From Clostridium sp. CX1 (GTDB taxonomy: Bacteria; Bacillota; Clostridia; Clostridiales; Clostridiaceae): a DNA stretch of 64,000 bases. Positions 26,757 through 35,288 of this stretch are shown here, piece by piece. Every line of letters starts with the position of its first letter. Within the stretch, counting starts at the first letter, position 1. Made by a program: the position numbers and the translations under genes. The stretch is taken from NCBI RefSeq assembly GCF_025398335.1, contig NZ_JAODOO010000002.1, positions 305,166-369,165 on the forward strand. The letters run 5' to 3'. Under the pieces are notes generated by a model that was not told where the DNA came from, ran no database searches, and saw nothing but the letters and a program-made list of their open reading frames with translations.

Positions 26757-27650
26757 ATGCAATCACATTTAGGAGTATTGGCTGCCTTAGCCACAGCAGT
26801 ATGCTGGACAATCACCGCTGTAGCCTTTGAGTCTGCAGGGAAAAAGGTTGGTTCCCTCAGTGTAAATATAATAAGACTTTTTATAGCCTTTGTACTGCTT
26901 TCAGTTTACAACCTTTTCACTAGAGGATTTCTTTTACCAACGGATGCTTCCGGTTTCACCTGGCTATGGCTGCTGTTATCAGGAGTAATAGGCTTTGTTT
27001 TAGGAGATTTATTTTTGTTTCAAGCCTATGTAGAAATTGGTTCCCGTATATCACAGCTTATAATGTCTATAGTTCCGCCAATAACTGCTGTTACTGGTTA
27101 TTTTCTAATGGGAGAAAAAATAACCCTATTAGGCTTTATAGGAATGACTACAACTATTGGAGGCATTGCCCTTGTAATACTGACTAAAGATTCTGATGAG
27201 GAAAAAATCACTTTTTCCAGACCTTTGAAGGGACTTACTTATGCCTTTCTAGGTGCATTAGGACAGGCTTTCGGACTGGTTTTCAGTAAATTTGGAATGG
27301 GTGACTACAGCCCTTTTGCTGCCACTCAAATTAGAATTATAGCTGCAATCTTTGGTTTTTGTATTGTTATTTCAGTAAAAAAATACTGGGGAAATGTCTA
27401 TACAGCTATGAAGGATAAAAAGGCTATGAAAAATATAACCGTCGGCTCTATATTTGGACCTTTTATTGGTGTATCCTTATCTCTACTTGCTGTTCAACAT
27501 GCACCTACAGCTATTGTTTCAACAATAACCTCTATAACACCTATATTAATCATACCTGCCTCTATTATGATTTTTAAGGAAAAGATAGTGGCAAAGGAGA
27601 TTTTTGGATCTGTCGTGGCTCTTATAGGAGTTACTCTGCTATTTATATAA
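26757..27650 (+). CDS. EamA/DMT-superfamily transporter
   Basis: This is a 297-residue membrane protein with ten predicted helices in two EamA repeats. The first repeat is LGVLAALATAVCWTITAVAFESAG to GGIALVILTK, and the second starts KGLTYAFLGALGQAFGLVFSKFG and ends GVTLLFI. The characteristic IVPPITAVTGYFLMGEKITLLGFIG-like segment is present. Such carriers export amino acids, nucleosides or other metabolites; the substrate is not predictable. The start follows AAAATGGAGGAATTTTATT. A decayed thiE remnant lies in its upstream region, which may mark a rearrangement near a thiamin-related locus, but there is no direct link to thiamin transport. Confidence 0.88.
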   Translation: MQSHLGVLAALATAVCWTITAVAFESAGKKVGSLSVNIIRLFIAFVLLSVYNLFTRGFLLPTDASGFTWLWLLLSGVIGFVLGDLFLFQAYVEIGSRISQLIMSIVPPITAVTGYFLMGEKITLLGFIGMTTTIGGIALVILTKDSDEEKITFSRPLKGLTYAFLGALGQAFGLVFSKFGMGDYSPFAATQIRIIAAIFGFCIVISVKKYWGNVYTAMKDKKAMKNITVGSIFGPFIGVSLSLLAVQHAPTAIVSTITSITPILIIPASIMIFKEKIVAKEIFGSVVALIGVTLLFI

Positions 27651-27766
27651 ATCTTATAACATTACTAAGCATTATAAACCTTTTGCTTTTTAAACAAAAT
27701 TTAGTTAAAAAATAGAGAAGGGACTTTTCATATTGCAGCTTTATGCATTATGAGACAGTCTCGTCT

Positions 27767-27797
27767 GACAGTGCTTACTTTTTAAGCACTGTCTTTT
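27767..27797. terminator. bidirectional terminator between EamA and TPR genes
   Basis: GACAGTGCTTA, loop cttttt, TAAGCACTGTC form a perfect 11-base-pair stem with a TTTT tail on the plus strand. It shares the GCTTA/TAAGC centre of the recurrent hairpin family. Confidence 0.75.
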
Positions 27798-27800
27798 AAG

Positions 27801-28934
27801 TTACTTATTATTTATTTCACTAATCATTCCCCTAGCATATTCTGCATATTCAGTATTTGGATAGTCGCTCTTAACTCTTTCAAAGAATGTTAGAGCCTTT
27901 GTGTTATCGTTAACTTCTTTATAGCAGTTTCCTATTTGGTAAAGAACCCATGGCATAATATCTAATTCCGGTGCTACCTGTTCAACTTTTAAAAGTTTTG
28001 GCAATGCTTCTTGATAATTTCCTTGCTTATATAGTTTATTACCTTGGTTATATATGGTCCATACATCATTTGTCTTTATACTATTCCATAGTCTATCAAA
28101 CCTAGACTTTTCCATCTCATCTAGTTTTAAAGACTTTAATATTATTAAGTTATCCAACGCCTTTTCATAATTTCCATCGTAATAAAATTTTTCAGCATCA
28201 TTTAAAGTTGAATTAAGGATAGTTTTATTATTATAGTTGTCAAGTTCTTCCTTTGTAACTTGAAAATTCTTTTGCAGTGTTTTTTGTTTTTCATCCATTC
28301 TTTTATTCTTTTCCCTTGTAGCTCTCTGCTTTTCAAGTTCCTTATCTTCTTTAGTCTCAGCCTTACCAGCACTGTTGAAAATACTTTTAATAGCAGAAGA
28401 CTTACTATAAGCTGCTGCTGATATGGTGATTATTATAGCTAAGGCTAAAAATAATACAGCATACTTTCTTCCAGAATTCTTGGACCTTTTTATTTTATTA
28501 TTTCTAGATAACCTTGAAACTCTGTCTCCCTTCACATAGTTATCAGCGTCAAAATCAGTATTTTTTATGGTATCCAGACCTTTTCCGCTAGTTACATCCC
28601 CTTTTAATTCTTGCAAATACCTGTTTGCTGATACAGTATAGATGTCATATTTAGCTAGTTTATTTAAAACTTTCTCAGCCTTACTATATTTCTTTTTATA
28701 AAAGTAGCAAAGGCCTAAGAGTTTTAATGCTTCAGGAAAATCCGGATTAAGAGATAAGGACCTTTTCAGGTCATTTATTGCCATCTCAACACATCTTATT
28801 TTTAAGCTTTTAATAGCCCTGTTATAAAAAGCTATGGATTTACGAATAGCCTTTGGAATCTCATGTGCATTAAATTCCTCATCACTGATATTAATAGGAT
28901 TCATTTTGTCTATCTCATAGTTAAAATTCATCAA
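27801..28934 (-). CDS. TPR-repeat protein with one transmembrane helix
   Basis: The 377-residue protein has an N-terminal cytoplasmic pair of tetratricopeptide repeats (about 35-110, AINDLKRSLSLNPDFPEALK, LGLCYFYKKKYSKAEKVL). A basic segment and a single transmembrane helix follow (YAVLFLALAIIITISAAAYS, near 158-177). Beyond a charged coiled coil (KEDKELEKQRATREKNKRMD), a second set of TPRs ends with YPNTEYAEYARGMISEIN, like YbgF/BamD repeats. The topology suggests a scaffold spanning the membrane, with TPRs on both sides. No enzyme motif was seen. The start follows AAAGGTGGGAC, and a second ATG directly follows the first. Confidence 0.8.
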   Translation of the reverse strand: MMNFNYEIDKMNPINISDEEFNAHEIPKAIRKSIAFYNRAIKSLKIRCVEMAINDLKRSLSLNPDFPEALKLLGLCYFYKKKYSKAEKVLNKLAKYDIYTVSANRYLQELKGDVTSGKGLDTIKNTDFDADNYVKGDRVSRLSRNNKIKRSKNSGRKYAVLFLALAIIITISAAAYSKSSAIKSIFNSAGKAETKEDKELEKQRATREKNKRMDEKQKTLQKNFQVTKEELDNYNNKTILNSTLNDAEKFYYDGNYEKALDNLIILKSLKLDEMEKSRFDRLWNSIKTNDVWTIYNQGNKLYKQGNYQEALPKLLKVEQVAPELDIMPWVLYQIGNCYKEVNDNTKALTFFERVKSDYPNTEYAEYARGMISEINNK

Positions 28935-29227
28935 TCTAGTCCCACCTTTATTTCAAATACATAATTTATTAAGTTTAAAACATGGCAAACTTCTATATAT
29001 TACAATTAACGCTAAATTATATGTAATAATTATATATTTTTAGACATTATTTTTCAATATATTACAAAAATCAATATTTTAATGTAGCTTTAAGGTTATA
29101 GGATACAGATTTTCCCCTCTCCAATATTACTACTATAAAACAAACATACTAAAAGCCGTGAGTTATATTAATTCCTTGGCACTACGAGCTTTACTGCCTT
29201 TCATAAGTATTTCTTTAAAGATAAGGC
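28935..29227. other. AT-rich gap upstream of the thi operon
   Basis: No gene and no recognised RNA were found. The segment 29149-29229 is less AT-rich and its ends (AAAGCC and GGCTT) can pair, but I could not match it to a known riboswitch. No TPP riboswitch core (CTGAGA with ACCTGATCTGGATAATGCC-like half) is present. Confidence 0.4.
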
Positions 29228-29256
29228 TTGACCAAAATATACGAATATAGTATAAT
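29228..29256 (+). promoter_or_regulatory. sigma-A promoter of the thi operon
   Basis: TTGACC (29228-29233), a 17-base spacer and TATAAT (29251-29256) give a near-consensus promoter with a predicted start near 29263. Confidence 0.8.
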
Positions 29257-29274
29257 CCAATTAATTGCAACAGA

Positions 29275-29331
29275 AGCACAAAATGGGGTACACCACCGAA
29301 AGGGTGTAAGTCTCATTTTGTGCTTTTTTTG
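29275..29331 (+). promoter_or_regulatory. thi leader hairpin with T run (candidate attenuator)
   Basis: AGCACAAAATGGG pairs with CTCATTTTGTGCT (one G-U) and is followed by TTTTTTT, so it is an intrinsic terminator placed about 12 bases into the transcript and about 30 bases before thiS. An inner stem TACACC/GGTGTA with loop ACCGAAAG and an asymmetric bulge AAGT sits inside. It may be a cis-regulatory RNA for thiamin genes. A candidate 'thiS' motif exists in catalogues of structured RNAs as I recall, but I cannot verify a match. Confidence 0.6.
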
Positions 29332-29359
29332 TCTAAAATTTTAGAAAGGTAGTGAGAAA

Positions 29360-29554
29360 GTGAAGGTTAATGGAATCACAATTTTTTTAGAGAAAAATCA
29401 AAGTTTATATGATTTTCTGAAGGCTCAAAATTATGATATGTGTAAAATTGCAGTTGAGCGGAATGGCAAAATTGTTCCAAAGGCAACTTACAAAGATGTT
29501 GAACTTTACGATGAAGATACTATAGAAGTTGTTAGGTTTGTTGGAGGAGGTTAA
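29360..29554 (+). CDS. thiS: sulfur carrier protein ThiS
   Basis: ThiS is the ubiquitin-like protein whose C-terminal glycine is adenylated by ThiF and then carries sulfur as a thiocarboxylate for thiazole synthesis by ThiG. The 64-residue protein begins with a GTG at 29360 behind AAAGGTAGTGAG and ends VRFVGGG, with the required Gly-Gly at the very C-terminus. The central pattern ITIFLEKNQSLYDFLKAQN and IVPKATYKDVELYDEDTIEV is the beta-grasp fold. thiF starts 3 bases after its stop. Confidence 0.93.
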   Translation: MKVNGITIFLEKNQSLYDFLKAQNYDMCKIAVERNGKIVPKATYKDVELYDEDTIEVVRFVGGG

Positions 29555-29557
29555 GCA

Positions 29558-30361
29558 ATGAAAATAACTGTAAATGGAAAGAAATTTGAATTAGAGTGTA
29601 AAACAGCCTTTGAACTAAGAGACCAAATGGGAAATGAAAAGGATATTGTAATTCTCAATGGTTTTCAAATAGATGAAGATTGCAAAGTGTCAGAAGATGA
29701 TGTTTTAAACATAATATGCAAAGGTACTATGCCTAAGAAAGATGAACTTGAGAGCATGATGATGGCAAGACATACTCCAAATGTACATAGAAAGTTAAAG
29801 GAAGGCAAGGTGGCCATAGCTGGATTAGGGGGACTTGGATCTAATATTGCAGTTATGCTTGCAAGAATAGGTGTGGGACAACTGCTTTTAGTTGATTTTG
29901 ATGTTGTTGAGCCAAGTAATCTCAATAGACAAAGTTATTATATAAGCCATTTAGGAATGCCTAAAACTACGGCTTTAAAGAAACAGATAGCGGAAATTAA
30001 CCCTTTTATAAAAGTAGAAACCCAAAACGTAAGAGTAACAGAGGATAATGTTAAGGAGCTCTTTAGTGGGTATGATATTATTTGCGAGGCCTTTGATAAA
30101 GCTGATGCAAAATCAATGCTGGTAAATGTGGCACTAGAACAGCTTACAGATACTAAAATAGTCTCTGCTTCTGGTATGGCTGGCTATGATAGTTCTAATT
30201 TAATTAAGACAATAAACCCAATGAATCGCTTATATATGTGTGGAGACTTGGAAAATGGAGCAAGAATTGGAAAGGGATTGATGGCACCAAGAGTGCAGAT
30301 CTGTGCTGGTCATCAAGCAAACATGATTTTGCGATTGTTACTTGGAATAAATGATGTATAG
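29558..30361 (+). CDS. thiF: ThiS adenylyltransferase ThiF with N-terminal beta-grasp domain
   Basis: ThiF activates the ThiS tail with ATP. The 267-residue protein has an extra N-terminal domain (1-65) that looks like a second ubiquitin-like fold: MKITVNGKKFELECKTAFEL then DVLNIICKG. It has no Gly-Gly end, because it continues into the E1 domain. The E1 core has the nucleotide loop VAIAGLGGLGSNIAV (about 85-99), the ATP-binding LLLVDFDVVEPSNLNRQ, and GAPR-like GLMAPRVQICAG. The CxxC pairs that bind zinc in E. coli ThiF are not seen. The RBS is GTTGGAGGAGG, inside the thiS end. The order thiS-thiF-thiG-thiH is conserved in Clostridia. Confidence 0.9.
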   Translation: MKITVNGKKFELECKTAFELRDQMGNEKDIVILNGFQIDEDCKVSEDDVLNIICKGTMPKKDELESMMMARHTPNVHRKLKEGKVAIAGLGGLGSNIAVMLARIGVGQLLLVDFDVVEPSNLNRQSYYISHLGMPKTTALKKQIAEINPFIKVETQNVRVTEDNVKELFSGYDIICEAFDKADAKSMLVNVALEQLTDTKIVSASGMAGYDSSNLIKTINPMNRLYMCGDLENGARIGKGLMAPRVQICAGHQANMILRLLLGINDV

Positions 30362-30376
30362 GAAAGGATGTTGAAA

Positions 30377-31144
30377 ATGGGTGATAGTTTAATAATTGGC
30401 GGACATGAGTTTAAATCAAGGTTTATATTAGGTTCAGGTAAATATTCATTAGAATTAATAAAAGCAGCTATTGAAAGCGGTGAAGTAGAAATGATTACTC
30501 TAGCCTTACGCCGTGCAAATACAGGTGGAGAGGAAAATATATTGGATTATATACCGAAAAATATTACGTTACTGCCTAACACTTCTGGAGCAAGAAATTC
30601 AGAGGAAGCAGTGAGGATTGCACGTCTGGCAAGAGAAATGGGCTGCGGCGATTTTGTAAAGGTAGAAGTAATTCATGACTCTAAATACCTAATGCCAGAT
30701 AACTATGAAACAATAAAGGCTACAGAACTTCTTGCAAAGGAAGGATTTATTGTTATGCCCTACATGTATCCAGATCTAAATGTGGCAAGGTCTCTGGTAA
30801 ATGCCGGAGCAGCAGCAATAATGCCTTTAGCTGCACCAATTGGAAGTAATAAAGGGCTTTGCACAAAGGATTTCATAAAAATCCTGTTAGATGAAATAGA
30901 TTTACCAATAGTTGTAGATGCCGGTATTGGCCGTCCATCACAAGCCTGTGAGGCCATGGAAATGGGTGTTGATGCAATTATGTGCAATACTGCAATTGCA
31001 ACAGCAAGAGATATTCCATTAATGGCAAAGGCATTTAGACAAGTCATTGAAGCAGGCCGTGCAGCCTATCTTGCTGGCCCTGGACGAGTATTGGATTCTA
31101 AGGCAGAGGCATCTAGTCCTTTAACTGGATTTTTGGAGGAATAG
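30377..31144 (+). CDS. thiG: thiazole synthase ThiG
   Basis: ThiG condenses deoxyxylulose 5-phosphate, dehydroglycine and ThiS thiocarboxylate into thiazole phosphate carboxylate. The 255-residue TIM barrel starts [21 protein letters not shown]. It carries [30 protein letters not shown], the Schiff-base lysine region [43 protein letters not shown] and CNTAIATA, all diagnostic. The start at 30377 is preferred to an ATG at 30368 because the latter touches the GGAAAGG ribosome site directly. thiH begins 2 bases after its stop. Confidence 0.95.
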   Translation: MGDSLIIGGHEFKSRFILGSGKYSLELIKAAIESGEVEMITLALRRANTGGEENILDYIPKNITLLPNTSGARNSEEAVRIARLAREMGCGDFVKVEVIHDSKYLMPDNYETIKATELLAKEGFIVMPYMYPDLNVARSLVNAGAAAIMPLAAPIGSNKGLCTKDFIKILLDEIDLPIVVDAGIGRPSQACEAMEMGVDAIMCNTAIATARDIPLMAKAFRQVIEAGRAAYLAGPGRVLDSKAEASSPLTGFLEE

Positions 31145-31146
31145 TT

Positions 31147-32301
31147 ATGGAAGTCAGTAGAACAAACCCTATGGAATATCTAGAGGACATGGAAGTAATA
31201 AGCTCTGATATTATGGACAAAGTCTTAAGATTAGTAGAAGAATATGCTTACCATCAATACACCGAAATAGATGTACAGAAAGCTCTATTGAAAGATACTC
31301 TCTCAATAGATGATTATGGTGCCATATTATCTCCGGCAGCAATGCCCTATTTAGAAAAGATGGCTAGAAAATCAATGCTAGAGACCAAGAAGCACTTTGG
31401 TAACTCTGTTTGCATTTTTACACCATTGTATATTGCAAATTTTTGTGAAAACCATTGTGTATATTGTGGCTTTAACTGTCAAAATAAAATCCATCGTGGA
31501 AAGCTGTCTTTAAAAGAGATAGAAGAGGAACTTAAGGAAATTGCCTCTACAGGATTAAAAGAAATTTTGATTCTCACCGGTGAATCCCGCCATAAGTCTG
31601 GAGTAGAATATATTGGCGAAGCAATTAAATTGGCTACAAAATATTTTTCTACCATTGGTATTGAAATCTATCCTCTAAACTCAGAGGAATATGCTTATTT
31701 ACATCACTGTGGTGCAGATTTTGTTTCTGTTTATCAGGAGACCTATAATACAGATAAATATGAACAGGTTCATTTAAAGGGACCAAAACGAGTTTTTCCC
31801 TACCGTTTTCACTCCCAAGAACGTGCACTTCTTGGAGGAATCCGTGGTGTTTCTTTTGGAGCATTGCTTGGTCTAGATGATTTTAGAAAGGACGCCTTTG
31901 CAGCAGGTTTACATGCCTTTTTTATACAGCAAAAATATCCTCATGCAGAGATTTCCTTCTCAGTACCTCGTTTAAGACCTTACCTTAACAATGCAGATAA
32001 TAATCCTAACGATGTTCATGAAAAACAGCTTTTGCAGGTTATGCTTGCTTATCGTTTGTTTATGCCCTTCGCTGGAATTACAATATCTACAAGAGAAAGG
32101 GCTGGTTTTCGTGATAACGTTGTAGGAATGGCTGCTACAAAAATATCCGCTGGCGTAAATGTTGGAGTAGGAGGTCACAAAGAGGAACAAAAAGGGGATG
32201 AACAATTTGAAATTTCTGATCCCCGCAGCCTTGCTGAAATACACCAGATGATTTTAGACAGAGGATTGCAGCCGGTCTATACCGACTATATCAGAATATA
32301 G
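31147..32301 (+). CDS. thiH: 2-iminoacetate synthase ThiH (radical SAM)
   Basis: ThiH cleaves tyrosine to dehydroglycine and p-cresol using a SAM radical, the oxygen-independent route typical of anaerobes. The 384-residue protein has the cluster motif CENHCVYCGFNCQNK (CxxxCxxC, about residues 99-106), then GLKEILILTGES, the SAM-binding GIEIYPLNSEEY, and the C-terminal BATS domain TISTRERAGFRDNV. The start follows GGAGGAATAGTT. It is the fourth of five thi genes. HydG-type enzymes are related, but they carry a second cluster at the C-terminus that is absent here. Confidence 0.95.
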   Translation: MEVSRTNPMEYLEDMEVISSDIMDKVLRLVEEYAYHQYTEIDVQKALLKDTLSIDDYGAILSPAAMPYLEKMARKSMLETKKHFGNSVCIFTPLYIANFCENHCVYCGFNCQNKIHRGKLSLKEIEEELKEIASTGLKEILILTGESRHKSGVEYIGEAIKLATKYFSTIGIEIYPLNSEEYAYLHHCGADFVSVYQETYNTDKYEQVHLKGPKRVFPYRFHSQERALLGGIRGVSFGALLGLDDFRKDAFAAGLHAFFIQQKYPHAEISFSVPRLRPYLNNADNNPNDVHEKQLLQVMLAYRLFMPFAGITISTRERAGFRDNVVGMAATKISAGVNVGVGGHKEEQKGDEQFEISDPRSLAEIHQMILDRGLQPVYTDYIRI

Positions 32302-32310
32302 GAGAAATAT

Positions 32311-32895
32311 ATGCTAATTTGTGTAACTAATCGAAAACTCTGCAGGGATGATTTTCTTAAACAAATAAATTTAATAGCTAAAGGAAAACCTAAGGGAATT
32401 ATGCTAAGAGAAAAGGATTTAAACCTGTGCCAATATGAAAATTTGGCTCTAAAAGTAAAAAGTATCTGCGATACTCATCAGGTACCACTTATTATAAATG
32501 AAAAAATTGAGATTGCAGCTAAAATGAAAATACCCTATATTCATTTATCAATGGCAGATTTAAGGATATATAAGAAGGAGCTGCATCAATTTACTCATAT
32601 AGGAGCTTCAATTCACTCCACCTCTGAGGCAAAAGAAGCAGAAAAATTAGGCGCTACCTATTTGGTTGCTGGACATATATTTGCCACTGATTGTAAAAAG
32701 GGAATACCTCCAAAAGGAATTTCATTTTTAAAAGAAGTGTGTAATTCCGTTGTAATCCCTGTATTTGCTATTGGAGGAATTACAAAGACTAAGGTAAAGG
32801 CTGTGAAAGATGCCGGTGCAGCTGGTGTTTGCATAATGAGTGAGGCAATGACTTGCTTAAATCCTTTAGATCTTGCAGAGAGCTTTAACTTTTAA
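32311..32895 (+). CDS. thiE: thiamine-phosphate synthase-like protein (ThiE/TenI family)
   Basis: The ThiE fold joins hydroxymethylpyrimidine diphosphate and thiazole phosphate to give thiamine phosphate. This 194-residue member is slightly short. It shows MLREKDL, VPLIINEKIEIA, YIHLSMADL, IGASIHSTSEAKEAEKLGATYLVAGHIFAT, KKGIPPKGISFL and FAIGGITKTKVKAVKDAGAAGVCIMS. Several positions that contact the pyrophosphate differ from E. coli ThiE, and TenI-type thiazole tautomerases share this fold, so it may be TenI in function. It is the last gene of the operon. A decayed copy of part of it lies at 26551-26662. Confidence 0.85.
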   Translation: MLICVTNRKLCRDDFLKQINLIAKGKPKGIMLREKDLNLCQYENLALKVKSICDTHQVPLIINEKIEIAAKMKIPYIHLSMADLRIYKKELHQFTHIGASIHSTSEAKEAEKLGATYLVAGHIFATDCKKGIPPKGISFLKEVCNSVVIPVFAIGGITKTKVKAVKDAGAAGVCIMSEAMTCLNPLDLAESFNF

Positions 32896-32907
32896 AAAGG
32901 GACATAT

Positions 32908-32930
32908 GCTTGGGGACTCTGCCCCCAAGC
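32908..32930. terminator. GC-rich hairpin between thi operon and histidine kinase
   Basis: GCTTGGGG, loop actctg, CCCCAAGC. On the minus strand it is followed by CCCTTTTTAAAAG, so it serves the kinase gene best. The outer bases GGGACA/TGTCTC extend the pairing. Confidence 0.75.
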
Positions 32931-32948
32931 CCCTATTGTCTCATTTTG

Positions 32949-35021
32949 CTAAAAATATATATCAGAAAATTCTATATGCACTGGATCTATCCTATCACTA
33001 TCTGCGGCAATTTCAAGATCAGCTTCATTAAAATCCAACACTTTAGTTGGAAACTGCATCTTAAATTCACTACCCTCTCCATACTTGCTGTTTACAGTAA
33101 TTTTACCTCCCTGCATATCAACAAGGGCTTTTACAATAGAAAGTCCCATTCCGCTGCCCTCATGATTTCTTGTTAGGGACTTGTCCACTTGTCTGAACTT
33201 ATCAAATATCACTTCAAGCTTTTGCTTTGGTATTCCAATTCCTGTATCTCTAACAGATATAATAATACTCTCTCCCCTGTCCTCTATTAATACAAATATA
33301 TCGTCTCCTGGATTTGTGAATTTAACTGCATTGGAAAGAAGATTAAGCATAATTCTTTCCATTTTTTCTATGTCACAGGCCATTATTTTTTCCTCTACAT
33401 CAGTATCAAACACTAATCTAACCTTCTTAGTTTCTACGTATTGAGCAACAGATAAAGTTATTTCCTCAATTACATTTACAATATTACAATTAGTAAGACT
33501 TAGTTTTAAAAATCCTGAATCTATTTTTGTACTATCAATTAGGTTGTTAACTAACCTAAGAAGTCTATAACAATTATGCTTTACTGACTTTATATTTCTT
33601 TCTAGTTTTTCTCTAGTATTGTCCGAGGAATCGTCAATAATATATTTTTCTATAAATTGTACTGTAGCATGTATAATATTTAAAGGAGTTCTAAACTCAT
33701 GGGAGATGTTAGCAAAAAACTCCCTTTTTAAGTTATCGTATTCTATTACTTCGTTTAGTAATTTTCGTTCAGTTATGTCTCTAACAACACTAATAACAAC
33801 ATTTTTTCCTTCTTTTACAGAACAAGTACTTGTAATATCAACATCTACAATTTGTCCATTGAGTTTGATAAACTTCTCTTCAACTATTGGCACAATACTT
33901 GACTCTTCCTTTAAGTTATCTAGTCTTTTATAGAGCAAACTGTGATAATCTTTATGAATAAAGCTGGATAACATCTTCCCTTGGATTTCACTAGAGTCTG
34001 ATGCTCCCAAAAGCTTCTTTGCCTCGTCATTTACAAGTTGTATCTCTCCATCTACATGAACAAATATAGCATCAGGTAAGTTGTCTACAAGGGTTTTATA
34101 TCTTTTTTCACTTATGATAAGCTCATTTTCTGTAATTCTATGTTTCCTTATTTCTATCTTTAATTTCTCATTAGATTTTTCTAACTCTTCAGCTTTTAGC
34201 TTTAATGCTTGATTTGTTTCACTTAACTGATAAAATAGAAGTTCATAGGGATTTTTAATACATATAGTACTTACAACTTTGTACATAAGGTAAGAAGATA
34301 CTGCATACATTACATGACCAATCATATTAGATATATCAAAAACATCTGAATATAGGGTAAAAAATATTTCTGAAACAATCATTATTGCAAGAGAAAATAT
34401 CATATAAGTATATACACTTTTATCAAAGGCCTTCTTGTTCTTCATTAAAATAAGAATTGAAGCTATTGATATTAATGCTATTACGTATTCACCTAGTTTT
34501 TTAAATAAAGTTAATCCTACTCCTGTTACATAACAATCAGGGAATATCCCCCATAAAAATACAGACAATAATAAAAATATAGATATTATGAGGTAAATTA
34601 GAATTGAAGTCTTTTCCTTCAACTTTTTCTCGATAAAAGTAAATGCTATAAGAAGAGAGACACTTTGTAAAAATCTTGTAATAATCCATAGTTGTGTAGC
34701 TAAATTTGCTGTATCTCCATAAAATATTCCAATACCTTTATAGGTTAAAGCATGAAGCAGATTAAAGAAACCAGAAAAAGCAAATGAAATTCCTAAGAAA
34801 GTAAAATAACTATTGTTTGATATTTTGTAGGTATTTATAGCAATTATAGAAACACTAAAGTAAAAGATTACGGTGGCTACTTCAATAACAGTGTGAAACA
34901 ATAAATAATTTATAAAGCTAATATAGATTAAGATTACTCCTAATGTGGTTGCTAAAATTATTTTCTTAAAAACCTCTGGTTTAACTAGGGCCTTATCTTT
35001 GTCCATAATTTTAGTTTCCAT
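32949..35021 (-). CDS. MASE3-PAS sensor histidine kinase
   Basis: This is a 690-residue membrane kinase. The N-terminus (about 15-260) has eight hydrophobic helices matching the MASE3 sensor (FSVSIIAINTYKISNNSYFTF, LLHALTYKGIGIFYG). A short coiled coil leads to a PAS domain (about 305-420, YKTLVDNLPDAIFVHVDGEI). The kinase core has H-box FFANISHEFRTPLNIIHATV with phospho-His near 440, N-box NLLSNAVKFTNPG, G1 VRDTGIGIP, and GSGMGLSIVKALVDMQGGKI. No response regulator gene adjoins, so it is an orphan whose partner is elsewhere. In Clostridia such orphans often act on Spo0A, which is possible but unproven here. Confidence 0.92.
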   Translation of the reverse strand: METKIMDKDKALVKPEVFKKIILATTLGVILIYISFINYLLFHTVIEVATVIFYFSVSIIAINTYKISNNSYFTFLGISFAFSGFFNLLHALTYKGIGIFYGDTANLATQLWIITRFLQSVSLLIAFTFIEKKLKEKTSILIYLIISIFLLLSVFLWGIFPDCYVTGVGLTLFKKLGEYVIALISIASILILMKNKKAFDKSVYTYMIFSLAIMIVSEIFFTLYSDVFDISNMIGHVMYAVSSYLMYKVVSTICIKNPYELLFYQLSETNQALKLKAEELEKSNEKLKIEIRKHRITENELIISEKRYKTLVDNLPDAIFVHVDGEIQLVNDEAKKLLGASDSSEIQGKMLSSFIHKDYHSLLYKRLDNLKEESSIVPIVEEKFIKLNGQIVDVDITSTCSVKEGKNVVISVVRDITERKLLNEVIEYDNLKREFFANISHEFRTPLNIIHATVQFIEKYIIDDSSDNTREKLERNIKSVKHNCYRLLRLVNNLIDSTKIDSGFLKLSLTNCNIVNVIEEITLSVAQYVETKKVRLVFDTDVEEKIMACDIEKMERIMLNLLSNAVKFTNPGDDIFVLIEDRGESIIISVRDTGIGIPKQKLEVIFDKFRQVDKSLTRNHEGSGMGLSIVKALVDMQGGKITVNSKYGEGSEFKMQFPTKVLDFNEADLEIAADSDRIDPVHIEFSDIYF

Positions 35022-35206
35022 GTTTAATCAACTCCATTTCTTTTATATAATAACATAAATGTTAGAATAAAATTATTTACTAACGATTATTATTTAGTAA
35101 TAACCATTATTAGGTAATTATCTTACTTTGTTTTCATATTATAACATTATATTCTAGGTTTTTCAAATTTTTCACAAATCCTACTTTGTAATAAAAGAAA
35201 ATATCA

Positions 35207-35243
35207 AAAAGCCAATGCTTAGTATTGTTAAGCATTGGCTTTT
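35207..35243 (-). terminator. MFS gene terminator, copy of the recurrent hairpin
   Basis: AAAAGCCAATGCTTA, loop gtattgt, TAAGCATTGGCTTTT form a perfect 15-base-pair stem, 46 bases after the stop codon of the MFS gene. Confidence 0.88.
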
Positions 35244-35288
35244 ACATTTTATATACTCCTTTTTATCTTAGCCTTGAAGGATTTGTCT

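Noticed and set aside
29100..29359. TPP riboswitch before the thi operon
   Set aside because: The conserved CTGAGA and ACCTGATCTGGATAATGCC-like parts are absent; only a short terminator-type leader is present.
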